Assembly: GCA_012517865.1 (NCBI GenBank)
Contig: JAAYUC010000048.1
Coordinates: forward strand, 1 to 58,389
Direction of reading: 5' to 3'
Origin: Chloroflexota bacterium
GTDB lineage: Bacteria; Chloroflexota; Anaerolineae; Anaerolineales; Anaerolineaceae
DNA: 58,389 nt
Shown here: positions 7,124-16,454 of the stretch, piece by piece
How the letters are laid out: every line of letters begins with the position of its first letter
Numbering within the stretch: position 1 is the first letter of the stretch
Made by a program: the position numbers and the translations under genes
Notes under the pieces: model-generated
Databases searched by the model: none
Told to the model about the DNA's origin: nothing
What the model saw: only the letters and a program-made list of their open reading frames with translations

Positions 7124-8086
7124 TCAGGCGCCAAGCTGGCTGGCATAGGGCTCGGCGAACAGCGCGGGCGTGCCGCCTGTGTGCCAGAACAAGACAGTTT
7201 CCTCCCTGGTGAAGAAACCCGTGCGAATTAAATCCACCAGGCCCGCGGCTGCCCGGCCTGTGTAAACCGGATCCAGAAGAATGCCGTCCGCGCGGGCAAA
7301 GCTCTTGATAGCCTCAACCTCAGCCGGCTGCAGCACGCCGTAACCAGCGGCGCAGTAAGAATCATTGACTAAGATTTCATCCGGCTCGAAAGACAGGCTG
7401 CCGCCCTTCAAAGCGGCGGCTTCCGCTGCCAACGCGGCCACGCGGGCCTGCAGTTTTGACGCGCTTTCGTCCACACTGATGCCCAAAATTTTGCCAGTAA
7501 ATCCTGTCTCTTTCGCTCCCAAAACCAGGCCGGCCTGCGTACCGCCGGAGGAAGTGGCAAAAACAATCCAATCCGGCGAAAAGCGCTGTTCGGCCAGCTC
7601 CCGCATTGCGTGCGCGTAAGCCTGCGCGCCAAGCGCGTTGGAGCCGCCGTAGGGAATCAGGTAGGGCGAGAGACCTTGCGCGCGGGCACACTCGTACTGC
7701 TCCCGGAGTGCCTCGTCCCGGCGCTCTTTGGGGACGAAGATGATTTTCGCCCCGCTGAGCGCGTCCAGCAGCAGATTTCCCTGGCGCGTGCCGGGGTCGT
7801 CCCCCGCCAGCACCAACAGGCATCCCAACCCCAGGTGGGCGGCAGCCGCCGCCACCTGCCGGCAGTGGTTCGACTGCGGCGCTCCTGTGCTGATGAGCAT
7901 GCGGGCTCCGCCGGCAAGCGCATCCGCGGCCAGGAACTCAAGCTTGCGCGTTTTATTGCCGCCCAAACCCAGGCCGGTCAGGTCGTCGCGCTTGATAAAC
8001 AGCCGCGGCCCCCCCAGCAGACGGGTAAGCCCGGGCAGCGCCTCAATAGGCGTAGGCAGGTGCGCCAGCGGAACGCGGTCCATCAT
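7124..8086 (-). CDS. D-cysteine desulfhydrase / ACC deaminase-family PLP enzyme
   Basis: Fold-type II pyridoxal-phosphate enzyme. Relatives degrade D-cysteine to pyruvate, ammonia and sulfide, or deaminate 1-aminocyclopropane-1-carboxylate. The PLP lysine sits in GLGGNKTRKLEFL, followed by STGAPQSNHCRQ and a phosphate-binding SSGGTQAG loop. Length (320 aa) is typical. Its ATG overlaps the stop of the preceding FemAB gene by ATGA, so the two are translationally coupled at the end of an envelope operon whose first gene encodes RidA. RidA proteins remove imine/enamine products of PLP enzymes, so a functional link is plausible. The exact substrate is uncertain. Confidence 0.85.
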   Translation of the reverse strand: MMDRVPLAHLPTPIEALPGLTRLLGGPRLFIKRDDLTGLGLGGNKTRKLEFLAADALAGGARMLISTGAPQSNHCRQVAAAAAHLGLGCLLVLAGDDPGTRQGNLLLDALSGAKIIFVPKERRDEALREQYECARAQGLSPYLIPYGGSNALGAQAYAHAMRELAEQRFSPDWIVFATSSGGTQAGLVLGAKETGFTGKILGISVDESASKLQARVAALAAEAAALKGGSLSFEPDEILVNDSYCAAGYGVLQPAEVEAIKSFARADGILLDPVYTGRAAAGLVDLIRTGFFTREETVLFWHTGGTPALFAEPYASQLGA

Positions 8087-9189
8087 AGAGCCATCCTTTT
8101 GCGGGTTTCAGCTTTCCCGCGGGCGCGCATCAGATTCAGCAGATTGGGCAGTGCCCGCGTATAGAGTCGGTAGAGCGTCGGCCGGCTGGTGTAATCCCAG
8201 GCACCCAGGTGCCGCAGCGTGACGCCGTTAAAACCTTCCTTAAAGCGATAGACGCCCCACAGCGTATCGCTCTCGTCAAAAACATCCGGAGCGCCCCACA
8301 TGTCGTATTCCCGGCAGCCCAGGGCTTTGGAGGTCCGAATGGCTTCCCACTGCAGCAGGTAATTGGGCATCAGCTCGCGCCCTTTTTCCAGGGACATCCC
8401 GAACATATAGCGGGAAATGCCGCCAAAGTGAAACAAAATCAAGCCAGCCAGCGCCTGTCCATCCGCTTCAGCAATCAAGGGCACCGCCAAGCCTGCGCGC
8501 ATAAAATCGCCCCACAGCTTCAGGTAATAGCCTTCGTGTCTAATGACAAAATCATCGCGCACAGCCGTCGCGGCGTACATCGCGTAGAGCAGCGGCAGTT
8601 CGCTTTCCTCCGCCCGCCGAACGCGAACGCCTTTCTTTTCTGCCAGGCGGATGTTGTAGCGGGTTTTTTGTTTCATCGCGGCCAGGATTTCAGCTTCCTC
8701 GCGCTGCAGATTTATCATGACGGTATTGCGGAACTGGATTTGGTCATTGGAGAACATCCAACCGCGCCGTTCCAGGTCCAGCTTAAATTGCCGCCCTGCT
8801 TCATTTTCCACGGCATCCGCGGAGCCTGGCACTCCCCGGCCAAGTTCCACATCCGGGTCAATCTTCAGGAATACGGCGCGCCGTTGGGCGGCCAATGTTT
8901 GCAGGTCGTCCAGAACCTGCCCGGCCAGCCTCGGATTCCGCCATTCCATTACCGGACCTTTGGGGCAGTAGAGCACCTCAAGGCGCGGTCCCAGCCGCAT
9001 TTGCCGGCTGAGAATTAGCGCCGCGGCCCGAATTTCTCCGCCTTCTTCCCAGATGTAGTGCAGCGGCGTCCAGCCGTTCTGGATTTTGTTTTGCCCCCAT
9101 TCAAAGGACTGCAGGATATGCGGCCCGGGCAGGCGCAAAACAATGTCATCCCATTCCCAGGCGGCGGTTTTGATGTCAAGAAGCCGCAT
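8083..9189 (-). CDS. FemAB-family aminoacyltransferase, paralogue 2
   Basis: Member of the FemA/FemB/FemX family, which uses aminoacyl-tRNA to add residues to the side chain of peptidoglycan precursors (two GNAT-like domains). The conserved block MKQKTRYNIRLAEKKGV is visible mid-protein, and NYLLQWEAI with YDMWGAPD in the second domain. The frame is open up to 9375, but residues before MRLLDIKTAAWEWDD are the other-frame shadow of the upstream gene. I therefore start at 9189, giving 368 aa and a 14-base overlap with the first FemAB gene. It ends in ATGA with the PLP enzyme gene. The residue it adds cannot be read from the sequence. Confidence 0.88.
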   Translation of the reverse strand: MRLLDIKTAAWEWDDIVLRLPGPHILQSFEWGQNKIQNGWTPLHYIWEEGGEIRAAALILSRQMRLGPRLEVLYCPKGPVMEWRNPRLAGQVLDDLQTLAAQRRAVFLKIDPDVELGRGVPGSADAVENEAGRQFKLDLERRGWMFSNDQIQFRNTVMINLQREEAEILAAMKQKTRYNIRLAEKKGVRVRRAEESELPLLYAMYAATAVRDDFVIRHEGYYLKLWGDFMRAGLAVPLIAEADGQALAGLILFHFGGISRYMFGMSLEKGRELMPNYLLQWEAIRTSKALGCREYDMWGAPDVFDESDTLWGVYRFKEGFNGVTLRHLGAWDYTSRPTLYRLYTRALPNLLNLMRARGKAETRKRMAL

Positions 9190-10189
9190 CCAAACCTGCC
9201 TGTTTTTGCGCGCGGTAGAACTTATACGCTTTGTAGAGAAGCGGGCGATACACTTTGATGACAGCCGGCGCGGAGCGCGCCATCCGCCCGCCAAAACCGC
9301 GTTTGAAGCGGTACACACCCCATAAGCCGTCCGAACGGCTGGTGAAGTCCCTTTCCAGCACGTCTTCATCCTCATCCGGGATGCCCCACAGGTCGTAAAC
9401 CGCCGCGCCGTGTTCTTTTGCCCAGCGCATGGCTTCCCATTGAAGCAAATAGGTGGGCATCAGATTCCGACTTTCATCATCAGAAGCCCCGTAAAAATAC
9501 CACGACCGTTCGCGGTGCAGAAATACCATCAGGTAAGCCAGCGCCTGATTATCCAGATGCGCCTCGAGCAGGGAGCACTTGCCGCGCGGCTCAAATATCT
9601 GGAATACCCGCTGATAGTAAGAAAAATCGTGCAGAGCAAAGCCGTCCCGTCTGGCAGTGGTTTGCATCATGCGGTAAAAGCCGCGTAAATCGCTGCTTTG
9701 GCGCACCCGCACGCCCTTACGCTCCGCGAGGCGGATGTTGTAGCGCGTTTTTTGTTTCATCGCGGCCAGCAGCTGCTCCTCATCGCGATTGAGGTCAATC
9801 AGAATTGTGCGCCGCGGCTGAATGGTATGCTCCTCTCGCTTAAAATCCGCGAAGGATGTTTCCAGGAGTTCCTCTGGCAGCGGCTCGAACAGGTCCGGCT
9901 CCACCTGAAGAAAGACAGCCCCGCGGGCTCTGCAAAGCTGATCAATCTGCGGAACAAGTTCATTCCAGTTCTCGCCAACCGGCCCTTTTGGCAGATAGGC
10001 AATGCTCAAACCCAGGGGCAGGGATTTGAACAGGATTTGCGCGCAGGCGTTTTTAGAACGCACCCGCGCCGATGACCAGCCAAAATCCGCCTTAAACTCA
10101 GCCCATCCCGCCGTTTGCATCAGATGCGCCTGCGGGAAGCTTTCCAAAAGCTCATCCCAATCGGCATCTTCCAGGTAAGCGCGCCGCAT
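9176..10189 (-). CDS. FemAB-family aminoacyltransferase, paralogue 1
   Basis: Same family as its downstream neighbour, sharing MKQKTRYNIRLAERKGVRVR and the YLLQWEAMRWAK / YDLWGIPDEDED region. Length is 337 aa. Tandem FemAB paralogues usually add successive residues to an interpeptide bridge, as FemX, FemA and FemB do in staphylococci. The gene starts 6 bases after the sugar phosphotransferase stop and overlaps the second FemAB gene by 14 bases, so all are one transcript. Confidence 0.88.
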   Translation of the reverse strand: MRRAYLEDADWDELLESFPQAHLMQTAGWAEFKADFGWSSARVRSKNACAQILFKSLPLGLSIAYLPKGPVGENWNELVPQIDQLCRARGAVFLQVEPDLFEPLPEELLETSFADFKREEHTIQPRRTILIDLNRDEEQLLAAMKQKTRYNIRLAERKGVRVRQSSDLRGFYRMMQTTARRDGFALHDFSYYQRVFQIFEPRGKCSLLEAHLDNQALAYLMVFLHRERSWYFYGASDDESRNLMPTYLLQWEAMRWAKEHGAAVYDLWGIPDEDEDVLERDFTSRSDGLWGVYRFKRGFGGRMARSAPAVIKVYRPLLYKAYKFYRAQKQAGLDAAS

Positions 10190-10195
10190 CAGTTT

Positions 10196-11614
10196 CTACC
10201 TCCCCTTAAACCCAAGGACAGAGCCAAATGTGCGCAGGATGATGGTCAAATCCATCAGCAAATTGGCGTGCTCAATGTAATACAGGTCGTATTCCAGTTT
10301 CACGGCGGTTTCTTCGATGGTTTCCGCGTACTGCTGGTGGATTTGCGCCCATCCGGTCACGCCCGGCTTGACCAACATCCTGGCGCGGTAGAAAGGAACT
10401 TCTTTCTGAAATACTGCCACCAGCTCGCTGCGCTCAGACCTCGGACCAACCCAGCTCATTTCGCCTTTAAGCACATTGATGACTTGCGGAAGTTCATCAA
10501 GATGCACCTTGCGAAGAAACTTTCCCAGGCGCGTAATGCGGGCATCGTTTAACGAAGTCACCAGAGCTTCTTTCTCCATGTCCGCGCTATTTTTCATCGT
10601 GCGGAATTTATAAATATTGTAGGGTTCGCCCCCCCGCCCAAGCCGCTCCTGGCTGTAAATTACCGGCCTGCCGGAATCAATGAGTATCAATATCGCAATG
10701 ATTGGGAAAAGCGCGATTAAAAACACCATTCCCACCAAGGTAAGAATTAAATCCATCAGCCGTTTAACCATGCGGTAAATTCCGCCCAAAGGCGCCCGGT
10801 CCACAAAGGAACGCACCACCCATTCAGAATCCAGCAGGTTGATTGGTACGCGTCCAAGCAGGTCTTCGTATACCTGTGCCATCGTAGAAATCTGCAGCCC
10901 CTTCTCCTGAGCGGTCAGCAGGTTTTGGAACATGCCGTGGTTCATTTGCCCCGAGATAGCCAGGATTAAGTCGGTAACTCCCAATTCCTTCACCAGTGTC
11001 AGCAGCTGCGTATGGTCGCCAAGAATCTTATAATTGCGGATTTGCGTGCCCAGCTTTTCCGGGTCATCGTCAATCAAACCCAGCAGATTGTAGGGAGGCT
11101 GCACCTGGTCGGCGATGACGTTCACCAGCGTGCTGCCTGCCTTTCCGGCGCCAATGATCAGCAGACGGCGCGATTTGGTCGCGGCCGAGAAGATGCGGAC
11201 GTAAATCATCCGCCAGATAAGGGTCAGGATGGAGACAAAGACAATGAAAAACAGAACTCCCCGGCGGGGCAGCGTCTGCGGAGGCATGGCAAAGTAGATT
11301 ACCAGGTAAAGGAAAGACGCGATAATAATGGCCAGCCCGATGGCCTTAAGGGTGAGCTTGAGGTTGCCTGCCTTGTTCAGGTCGTAGTTATCCACCATTA
11401 AGGCAATCCAAATCACCGGCAGAAAATAAAACCAGGCATCCGGGCGGGTGCGCAAAAACTCCAGCGAAAAGTTCATCCAGGCATCGCCTGTGGACCAAAG
11501 ATAAAGCGCGATGAATAGCGCCAGCACAGCTGCCGTGATATCGCCCAAAATAAGTATAGACCGGTGCTCCGATGGCTGTAATCGCAAGCGTGGGGGGGTG
11601 TTTTTTTCTTGCAT
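10196..11614 (-). CDS. Polyprenyl glycosylphosphotransferase (WbaP/CpsE type)
   Basis: Initiates exopolysaccharide or cell-wall glycan synthesis by moving a sugar-1-phosphate from a UDP-sugar to undecaprenyl phosphate. Several N-terminal membrane segments come first, then a CoA-binding-like domain (LLIIGAGKAGSTLVN). The catalytic block follows, with YSQERLGRGGEPYNIYKFRT, HLDELPQVINVLKGEMSWVG, PRSE and PGVTGWAQI. I start at 11614 because AGGAG precedes that ATG and the longer frame would run into the glycosyltransferase gene. Length is 472 aa. Confidence 0.92.
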   Translation of the reverse strand: MQEKNTPPRLRLQPSEHRSILILGDITAAVLALFIALYLWSTGDAWMNFSLEFLRTRPDAWFYFLPVIWIALMVDNYDLNKAGNLKLTLKAIGLAIIIASFLYLVIYFAMPPQTLPRRGVLFFIVFVSILTLIWRMIYVRIFSAATKSRRLLIIGAGKAGSTLVNVIADQVQPPYNLLGLIDDDPEKLGTQIRNYKILGDHTQLLTLVKELGVTDLILAISGQMNHGMFQNLLTAQEKGLQISTMAQVYEDLLGRVPINLLDSEWVVRSFVDRAPLGGIYRMVKRLMDLILTLVGMVFLIALFPIIAILILIDSGRPVIYSQERLGRGGEPYNIYKFRTMKNSADMEKEALVTSLNDARITRLGKFLRKVHLDELPQVINVLKGEMSWVGPRSERSELVAVFQKEVPFYRARMLVKPGVTGWAQIHQQYAETIEETAVKLEYDLYYIEHANLLMDLTIILRTFGSVLGFKGR

Positions 11615-11615
11615 A

Positions 11616-12629
11616 TTAGGTGCTCCTGCCGTTCGAACGCGCGGATTTAGATACAAGCCCTGCCAACAGACCCGCCCCCCAGCAAAAGTGCATGGTCGCG
11701 GCAGCTAATGGAAAACCAATAACCAGCGCGGCATCATTCTTATGCGCCGCAAGTTGGATTCCCACGGCAGCCAGCGCTGCCAGATACAGAGCTGCGGCGC
11801 TGATGAAAATGAACAGAAAGGGCTGCCAGAACAGGCCGGCAATCACCAGCGCGGCCATCCCTAACACAAACAGGGGCGGCAGTGCCTGCCTGAGGCGCAG
11901 GGAGCCCGGATAGCGCTTAAGCATCTGCGCTTTCCAATAGCCGTAGCGCCAATACTGGCGGGCCAACTCCTTCAGGTTCCTGCGGGCAAAATAAACACAG
12001 CGAATCTGCGGGTCAAACCAGATTTTGCCTCCAGCCAGCCTGATGCGCGTGTTGAATTCATAGTCTTCATTGGTAAGCAGCGTTTCATCGTACAAACCTA
12101 CCCGCTGAAACAGTTCGCGTTTGTACGCGCCAAAAGGAACGGTATCCACATAACCAGCCTGCCTGCCGTGCCGGTACTGTGCGTCTCCTACTGCCAGCGG
12201 ATGCCCGGCCGCAGCAGCAATCGCTCGGGCAATCCAGGTGTTTTCCTGAGGCTGAATATCCCACACCCCGCCAACGTTATCCGCCACGCCTTGCATCAGC
12301 GCGTCGTAACAGCGCTCAATATATTCTTGGTGCGGAACAGAATGCGCGTCCAGGCGTAGCAGCACGTCGCCTTCCGCGGCCCGAATGCCAGCGTTCACTG
12401 CCGCCGGGATGTTGCGTTTGGGGTTGTCCACCACTTTCAGGCGCAAATCGGGATGAGCCGCCTGGAACCTGGCAATGACATCCCGGGTGCCGTCTTCAGA
12501 CATCCCATCGGCGATGATAATCTCCAGGGCTTCTCTTGGAAAGCTCTGAAGCATAATCGCCTCCAGGAGCAAGCGGATGGTGCGCTCTTCGTTGCGGCAG
12601 GGGACAATGACTGAGACTTTTATCGGCAT
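11616..12629 (-). CDS. Family 2 glycosyltransferase with C-terminal membrane helices
   Basis: GT-A fold glycosyltransferase resembling ExoA-type exopolysaccharide enzymes. It has VSVIVPCRNEE at residues 5-15, a metal-binding RLDAHS motif, an acceptor-side TNEDYEF motif, and about three hydrophobic segments at the C-terminus for membrane attachment. Length is 337 aa. It ends one base before the ATG of the polyprenyl glycosylphosphotransferase, so the two enzymes likely act in the same surface-glycan pathway. Donor and acceptor are unknown. Confidence 0.88.
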   Translation of the reverse strand: MPIKVSVIVPCRNEERTIRLLLEAIMLQSFPREALEIIIADGMSEDGTRDVIARFQAAHPDLRLKVVDNPKRNIPAAVNAGIRAAEGDVLLRLDAHSVPHQEYIERCYDALMQGVADNVGGVWDIQPQENTWIARAIAAAAGHPLAVGDAQYRHGRQAGYVDTVPFGAYKRELFQRVGLYDETLLTNEDYEFNTRIRLAGGKIWFDPQIRCVYFARRNLKELARQYWRYGYWKAQMLKRYPGSLRLRQALPPLFVLGMAALVIAGLFWQPFLFIFISAAALYLAALAAVGIQLAAHKNDAALVIGFPLAAATMHFCWGAGLLAGLVSKSARSNGRST

Positions 12630-12669
12630 GGTTGGGTCAAGGGCTTGTTCAGCGGCAACAAGCGCGTTT

Positions 12670-13071
12670 TCACTCCACAGAAGCAGCGGCTATCGCGTCA
12701 ATTTCCACCAGGCCGCCCTTGGGCAGGGCCGCCACCTGGACAGCTGAGCGTGCGGGATAATCCTGCGTAAAAAATTCGGCGTAGACAGCATTTACCGCCG
12801 CGAAATCCGTCATATCCTTTAAGAAGACAGTGGTTTTAACGACCGCGCTCAGGTCGGTGTGGGCTGCCTCTAGAACGGCGCGCAGATTGCGCAGCGCCTG
12901 GCGGGCCTGGGCTTCCACCCCTTCGAGCAGATTTCCGCTTTCTGGGTCAATGCCAAGCTGCCCGGAAACAAACACAAATCCCTGGCAGGCAATCGCGGCG
13001 GAATACGGTCCGATGGCCTTGGGCGCGCGGTCCGTGACGACGACCTGTTTGGGCGTTTGGCGTGAGTTCAT
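12670..13071 (-). CDS. ridA: RidA / YjgF family enamine-imine deaminase
   Basis: Hydrolyses reactive enamine or imine intermediates released by PLP enzymes. Family marks are APKAIGPYSAA near the N-terminus, VSGQLGIDP, the key Arg in PARSAVQV, and the C-terminal VEIDAIA. At 133 aa it is normal. I use the ATG at 13071, with GAGAGG upstream. A TTG three bases earlier is the alternative. It is the first gene of the minus-strand run ending in a PLP enzyme at 7124, about 40 bases before the glycosyltransferase gene. Confidence 0.92.
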   Translation of the reverse strand: MNSRQTPKQVVVTDRAPKAIGPYSAAIACQGFVFVSGQLGIDPESGNLLEGVEAQARQALRNLRAVLEAAHTDLSAVVKTTVFLKDMTDFAAVNAVYAEFFTQDYPARSAVQVAALPKGGLVEIDAIAAASVE

Positions 13072-13108
13072 CAAGTTGCCTCTCTAAGTTTCGCAAATTT
13101 GGTGACTT

Positions 13109-13114
13109 ATTATA
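13109..13114 (-). promoter_or_regulatory. -10 box of the ridA-envelope operon
   Basis: TATAAT on the minus strand, 37 bases before the ridA ATG. Confidence 0.5.
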
Positions 13115-13163
13115 ACATCCGCGCGTGCAGCAGGCCTTTGGCGCAGCTATAAAAGCCGGACGG

Positions 13164-13481
13164 TCAGGCCTGCCAGTCGCCAATCTCTTTCCAGCAGTGG
13201 TCCAGGTGCTCAGCCATGATATCCTTCAGTTTGCGTCGGATTGTCATCCGGACGGCCATCATCAGGTCGATGCCGCCCATCGCGTACAACCGACGCCCGA
13301 TATCCTTAGCCTGCCGGTGGTGGCATTGATGGTCAAAAAGCCCTCCCGGGACCACGGATAAGAAATCATCCTGTTTGCCAATGACAATCAGTTTGTTGAT
13401 TAATTCCTTCACTTCCTGCCTGCGCTCTGCCGGCAGGTTTCGGATAGCTTCCTCACCAAAAAGGATGTCAATCAGACTCAT
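13164..13481 (-). CDS. Small Cys/His-containing protein, function unknown
   Basis: A 105-residue soluble protein, mostly helical by eye, with no membrane segment. Two His/Cys clusters stand out: HQCHH (residues 51-55) and HLDHC (92-96). They could bind a metal or cofactor. No known family was recognised. I start at MSLIDILFG because GGAG lies 8 bases upstream, and a TATAAT box (13510-13515) precedes it. It stands alone between ridA and greA, divergent from greA. Confidence 0.65.
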   Translation of the reverse strand: MSLIDILFGEEAIRNLPAERRQEVKELINKLIVIGKQDDFLSVVPGGLFDHQCHHRQAKDIGRRLYAMGGIDLMMAVRMTIRRKLKDIMAEHLDHCWKEIGDWQA

Positions 13482-13509
13482 GTGGCGCTCCAATCCTGTT
13501 TCTGTTTAG

Positions 13510-13515
13510 ATTATA
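13510..13515 (-). promoter_or_regulatory. -10 box of the small Cys/His protein gene
   Basis: TATAAT on the minus strand, 28 bases before the ATG. Confidence 0.5.
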
Positions 13516-13622
13516 TCCGAGATGCTCCGCCTTGAAGAACCGGCGCCGGGTTCAGCAGGGCCGGCTTTGCCGCGGATTGCCTGAGCGGCTTGCGGCAGTG
13601 AATTCTTTTTCCAGCCTTATGG

Positions 13623-13628
13623 TATAAT
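13623..13628 (+). promoter_or_regulatory. -10 box of greA, with an isolated AGGAGG downstream
   Basis: TATAAT lies 84 bases before the greA ATG. A perfect AGGAGG at 13643-13648 follows but is not joined to any open frame longer than two codons. The -35 region is not obvious. Confidence 0.45.
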
Positions 13629-13712
13629 TCATTCGCGCTTTTAGGAGGTTTGGTCTAAAGCGTAATTTGTATATCACTTCATTAATGATTGCCTATCAAA
13701 AAAGGATTCGAA

Positions 13713-14177
13713 ATGCCAATATCGTATTTGACACGTGAAGGATTTGAAAAACTGCAGTTAGAACTGGATGAACTCCGGAACGTGCGGCGCAAGGAAATCG
13801 CGGTTCGTCTGCAGGAAGCAATGGAAGACGGCGAACTGATCGAAAACGCTGAATACGAAGACGCGAAAAATGAACAGGCGTTTGTGGAAGGCCGCATCAA
13901 GGACCTGGAACTGCTGCTTGCCACCGCGCGCATCATCGACGAAAGCGAAAATGAACAAGGCCTCATTCAGGTCGGCTCCACCGTCACCATACAGGAAGAA
14001 GGCTACGAGCCTGAGACCTATATGATTGTTGGGCCGGCAGAAGCCGACCCGCTCCTTGGCAGAATCTCCAACGAGTCCCCTATTGGACGCGCCCTGATTA
14101 ATCATAAGGTTGGCGAAACAGTGAAGGTGGAAGCACCTGGTGGCGCTTTTACAGTTCTGATCATAAAAACCAGCTGA
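13713..14177 (+). CDS. greA: Transcription elongation factor GreA
   Basis: Rescues backtracked RNA polymerase by stimulating transcript cleavage through its secondary channel. The N-terminal coiled coil carries the tip motif DGELIENAEYEDAK with the key acidic residues. The C-terminal FKBP-like domain includes PIGRALINHKVGE. Length is 154 aa. The ATG at 13713 has AAAAGGA upstream. The frame is open back to a TTG at 13689, but those residues are not family-like. lysS follows 67 bases later across a strong hairpin, an arrangement suggesting co-transcription with partial termination. Confidence 0.96.
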   Translation: MPISYLTREGFEKLQLELDELRNVRRKEIAVRLQEAMEDGELIENAEYEDAKNEQAFVEGRIKDLELLLATARIIDESENEQGLIQVGSTVTIQEEGYEPETYMIVGPAEADPLLGRISNESPIGRALINHKVGETVKVEAPGGAFTVLIIKTS

Positions 14178-14192
14178 TCAAGACAATGTAAA

Positions 14193-14220
14193 ATGCCCCA
14201 CCAGGAAACTGGTGGGGCAT
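14193..14220 (+). terminator. Hairpin between greA and lysS
   Basis: ATGCCCCACCAG (14193-14204) and CTGGTGGGGCAT (14209-14220) form a perfect 12-bp stem capped by a GAAA loop. Only ATTTAAA follows, so it may be a leaky terminator or an mRNA-stabilising stem. Confidence 0.7.
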
Positions 14221-14244
14221 ATTTAAATCCGAAGGAATACCCTG

Positions 14245-15771
<1,527 letters not shown>

Positions 15772-15845
15772 TCCCCTGGAATCAAGTAGAATCAAAACAT
15801 CGCAGGCGCGCCCCATTCTGGCGCAAGTCTTGCATCCTGGTTGGT

Positions 15846-16454
15846 ATGGGCGAACAAGACCTCATTGAACTTGCTGTCGGCGGCGATTTGGATGCCTTTA
15901 ACCGCCTGGTGCTCCAGTACCAGGATGCTGCTTATAACGCCGCCTTCCGTATCCTTTCGGACCCCGCGGCTGCCGAGGATGCCACGCAGGAAGCAGTAAT
16001 CTCCATGTATCGCAAATTGAATACTTACCGCGGCGGCTCCTTCAAGAGCTGGTTCCTGCGCATTGTCACCAACGCCTGTTACGACGAACTGCGCAGGCGT
16101 CAGCGCAGACCCAGCGTTCCATTGGAACCGGAAAACGATGAAGGCGAGCTGGTGGATTCTCCCTCCTGGATGGAGGATGACGCGCCCGGCCCCGAAGAAG
16201 CAGCCAGCGCCAAAGAACTGGAGGACGCCATCCAGCACTGTCTGGCAGACCTGGAGGAGAAATTCCGCGTTGTGATGGTATTGGTGGATATCGCCGGCGA
16301 AGATTACGAAAGCGTCTGCGCCATCATCAACCGCCCGATGGGCACCGTGAAAAGCCGTCTGGCGCGCGCCCGCCAGAAGATGCAGGACTGCCTGCGCGGG
16401 TTTGGGGAACTTTTACCTGAAAAATTCCGTCTCAAAGATGAGGTAATGGAATGA
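15846..16454 (+). CDS. ECF-type RNA polymerase sigma factor
   Basis: Group 4 sigma-70 factor. Region 2 covers roughly residues 25-90 (AAEDATQEAVISMYRKL, with the DNA-binding WFLRIVTNACYDELRRRQRR segment). An acidic linker follows, then region 4 with a helix-turn-helix in YESVCAIINRPMGTVKSRLA. Length (202 aa) is typical. The stop overlaps the start of the next gene as ATGA, the usual layout of a sigma/anti-sigma pair. The signal and regulon are unknown. Confidence 0.93.
   Translation: MGEQDLIELAVGGDLDAFNRLVLQYQDAAYNAAFRILSDPAAAEDATQEAVISMYRKLNTYRGGSFKSWFLRIVTNACYDELRRRQRRPSVPLEPENDEGELVDSPSWMEDDAPGPEEAASAKELEDAIQHCLADLEEKFRVVMVLVDIAGEDYESVCAIINRPMGTVKSRLARARQKMQDCLRGFGELLPEKFRLKDEVME

Noticed and set aside
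14178..14244. T-box leader for lysS
   Set aside because: The gap is far too short and lacks the T-box sequence. It contains just a 12-bp hairpin.
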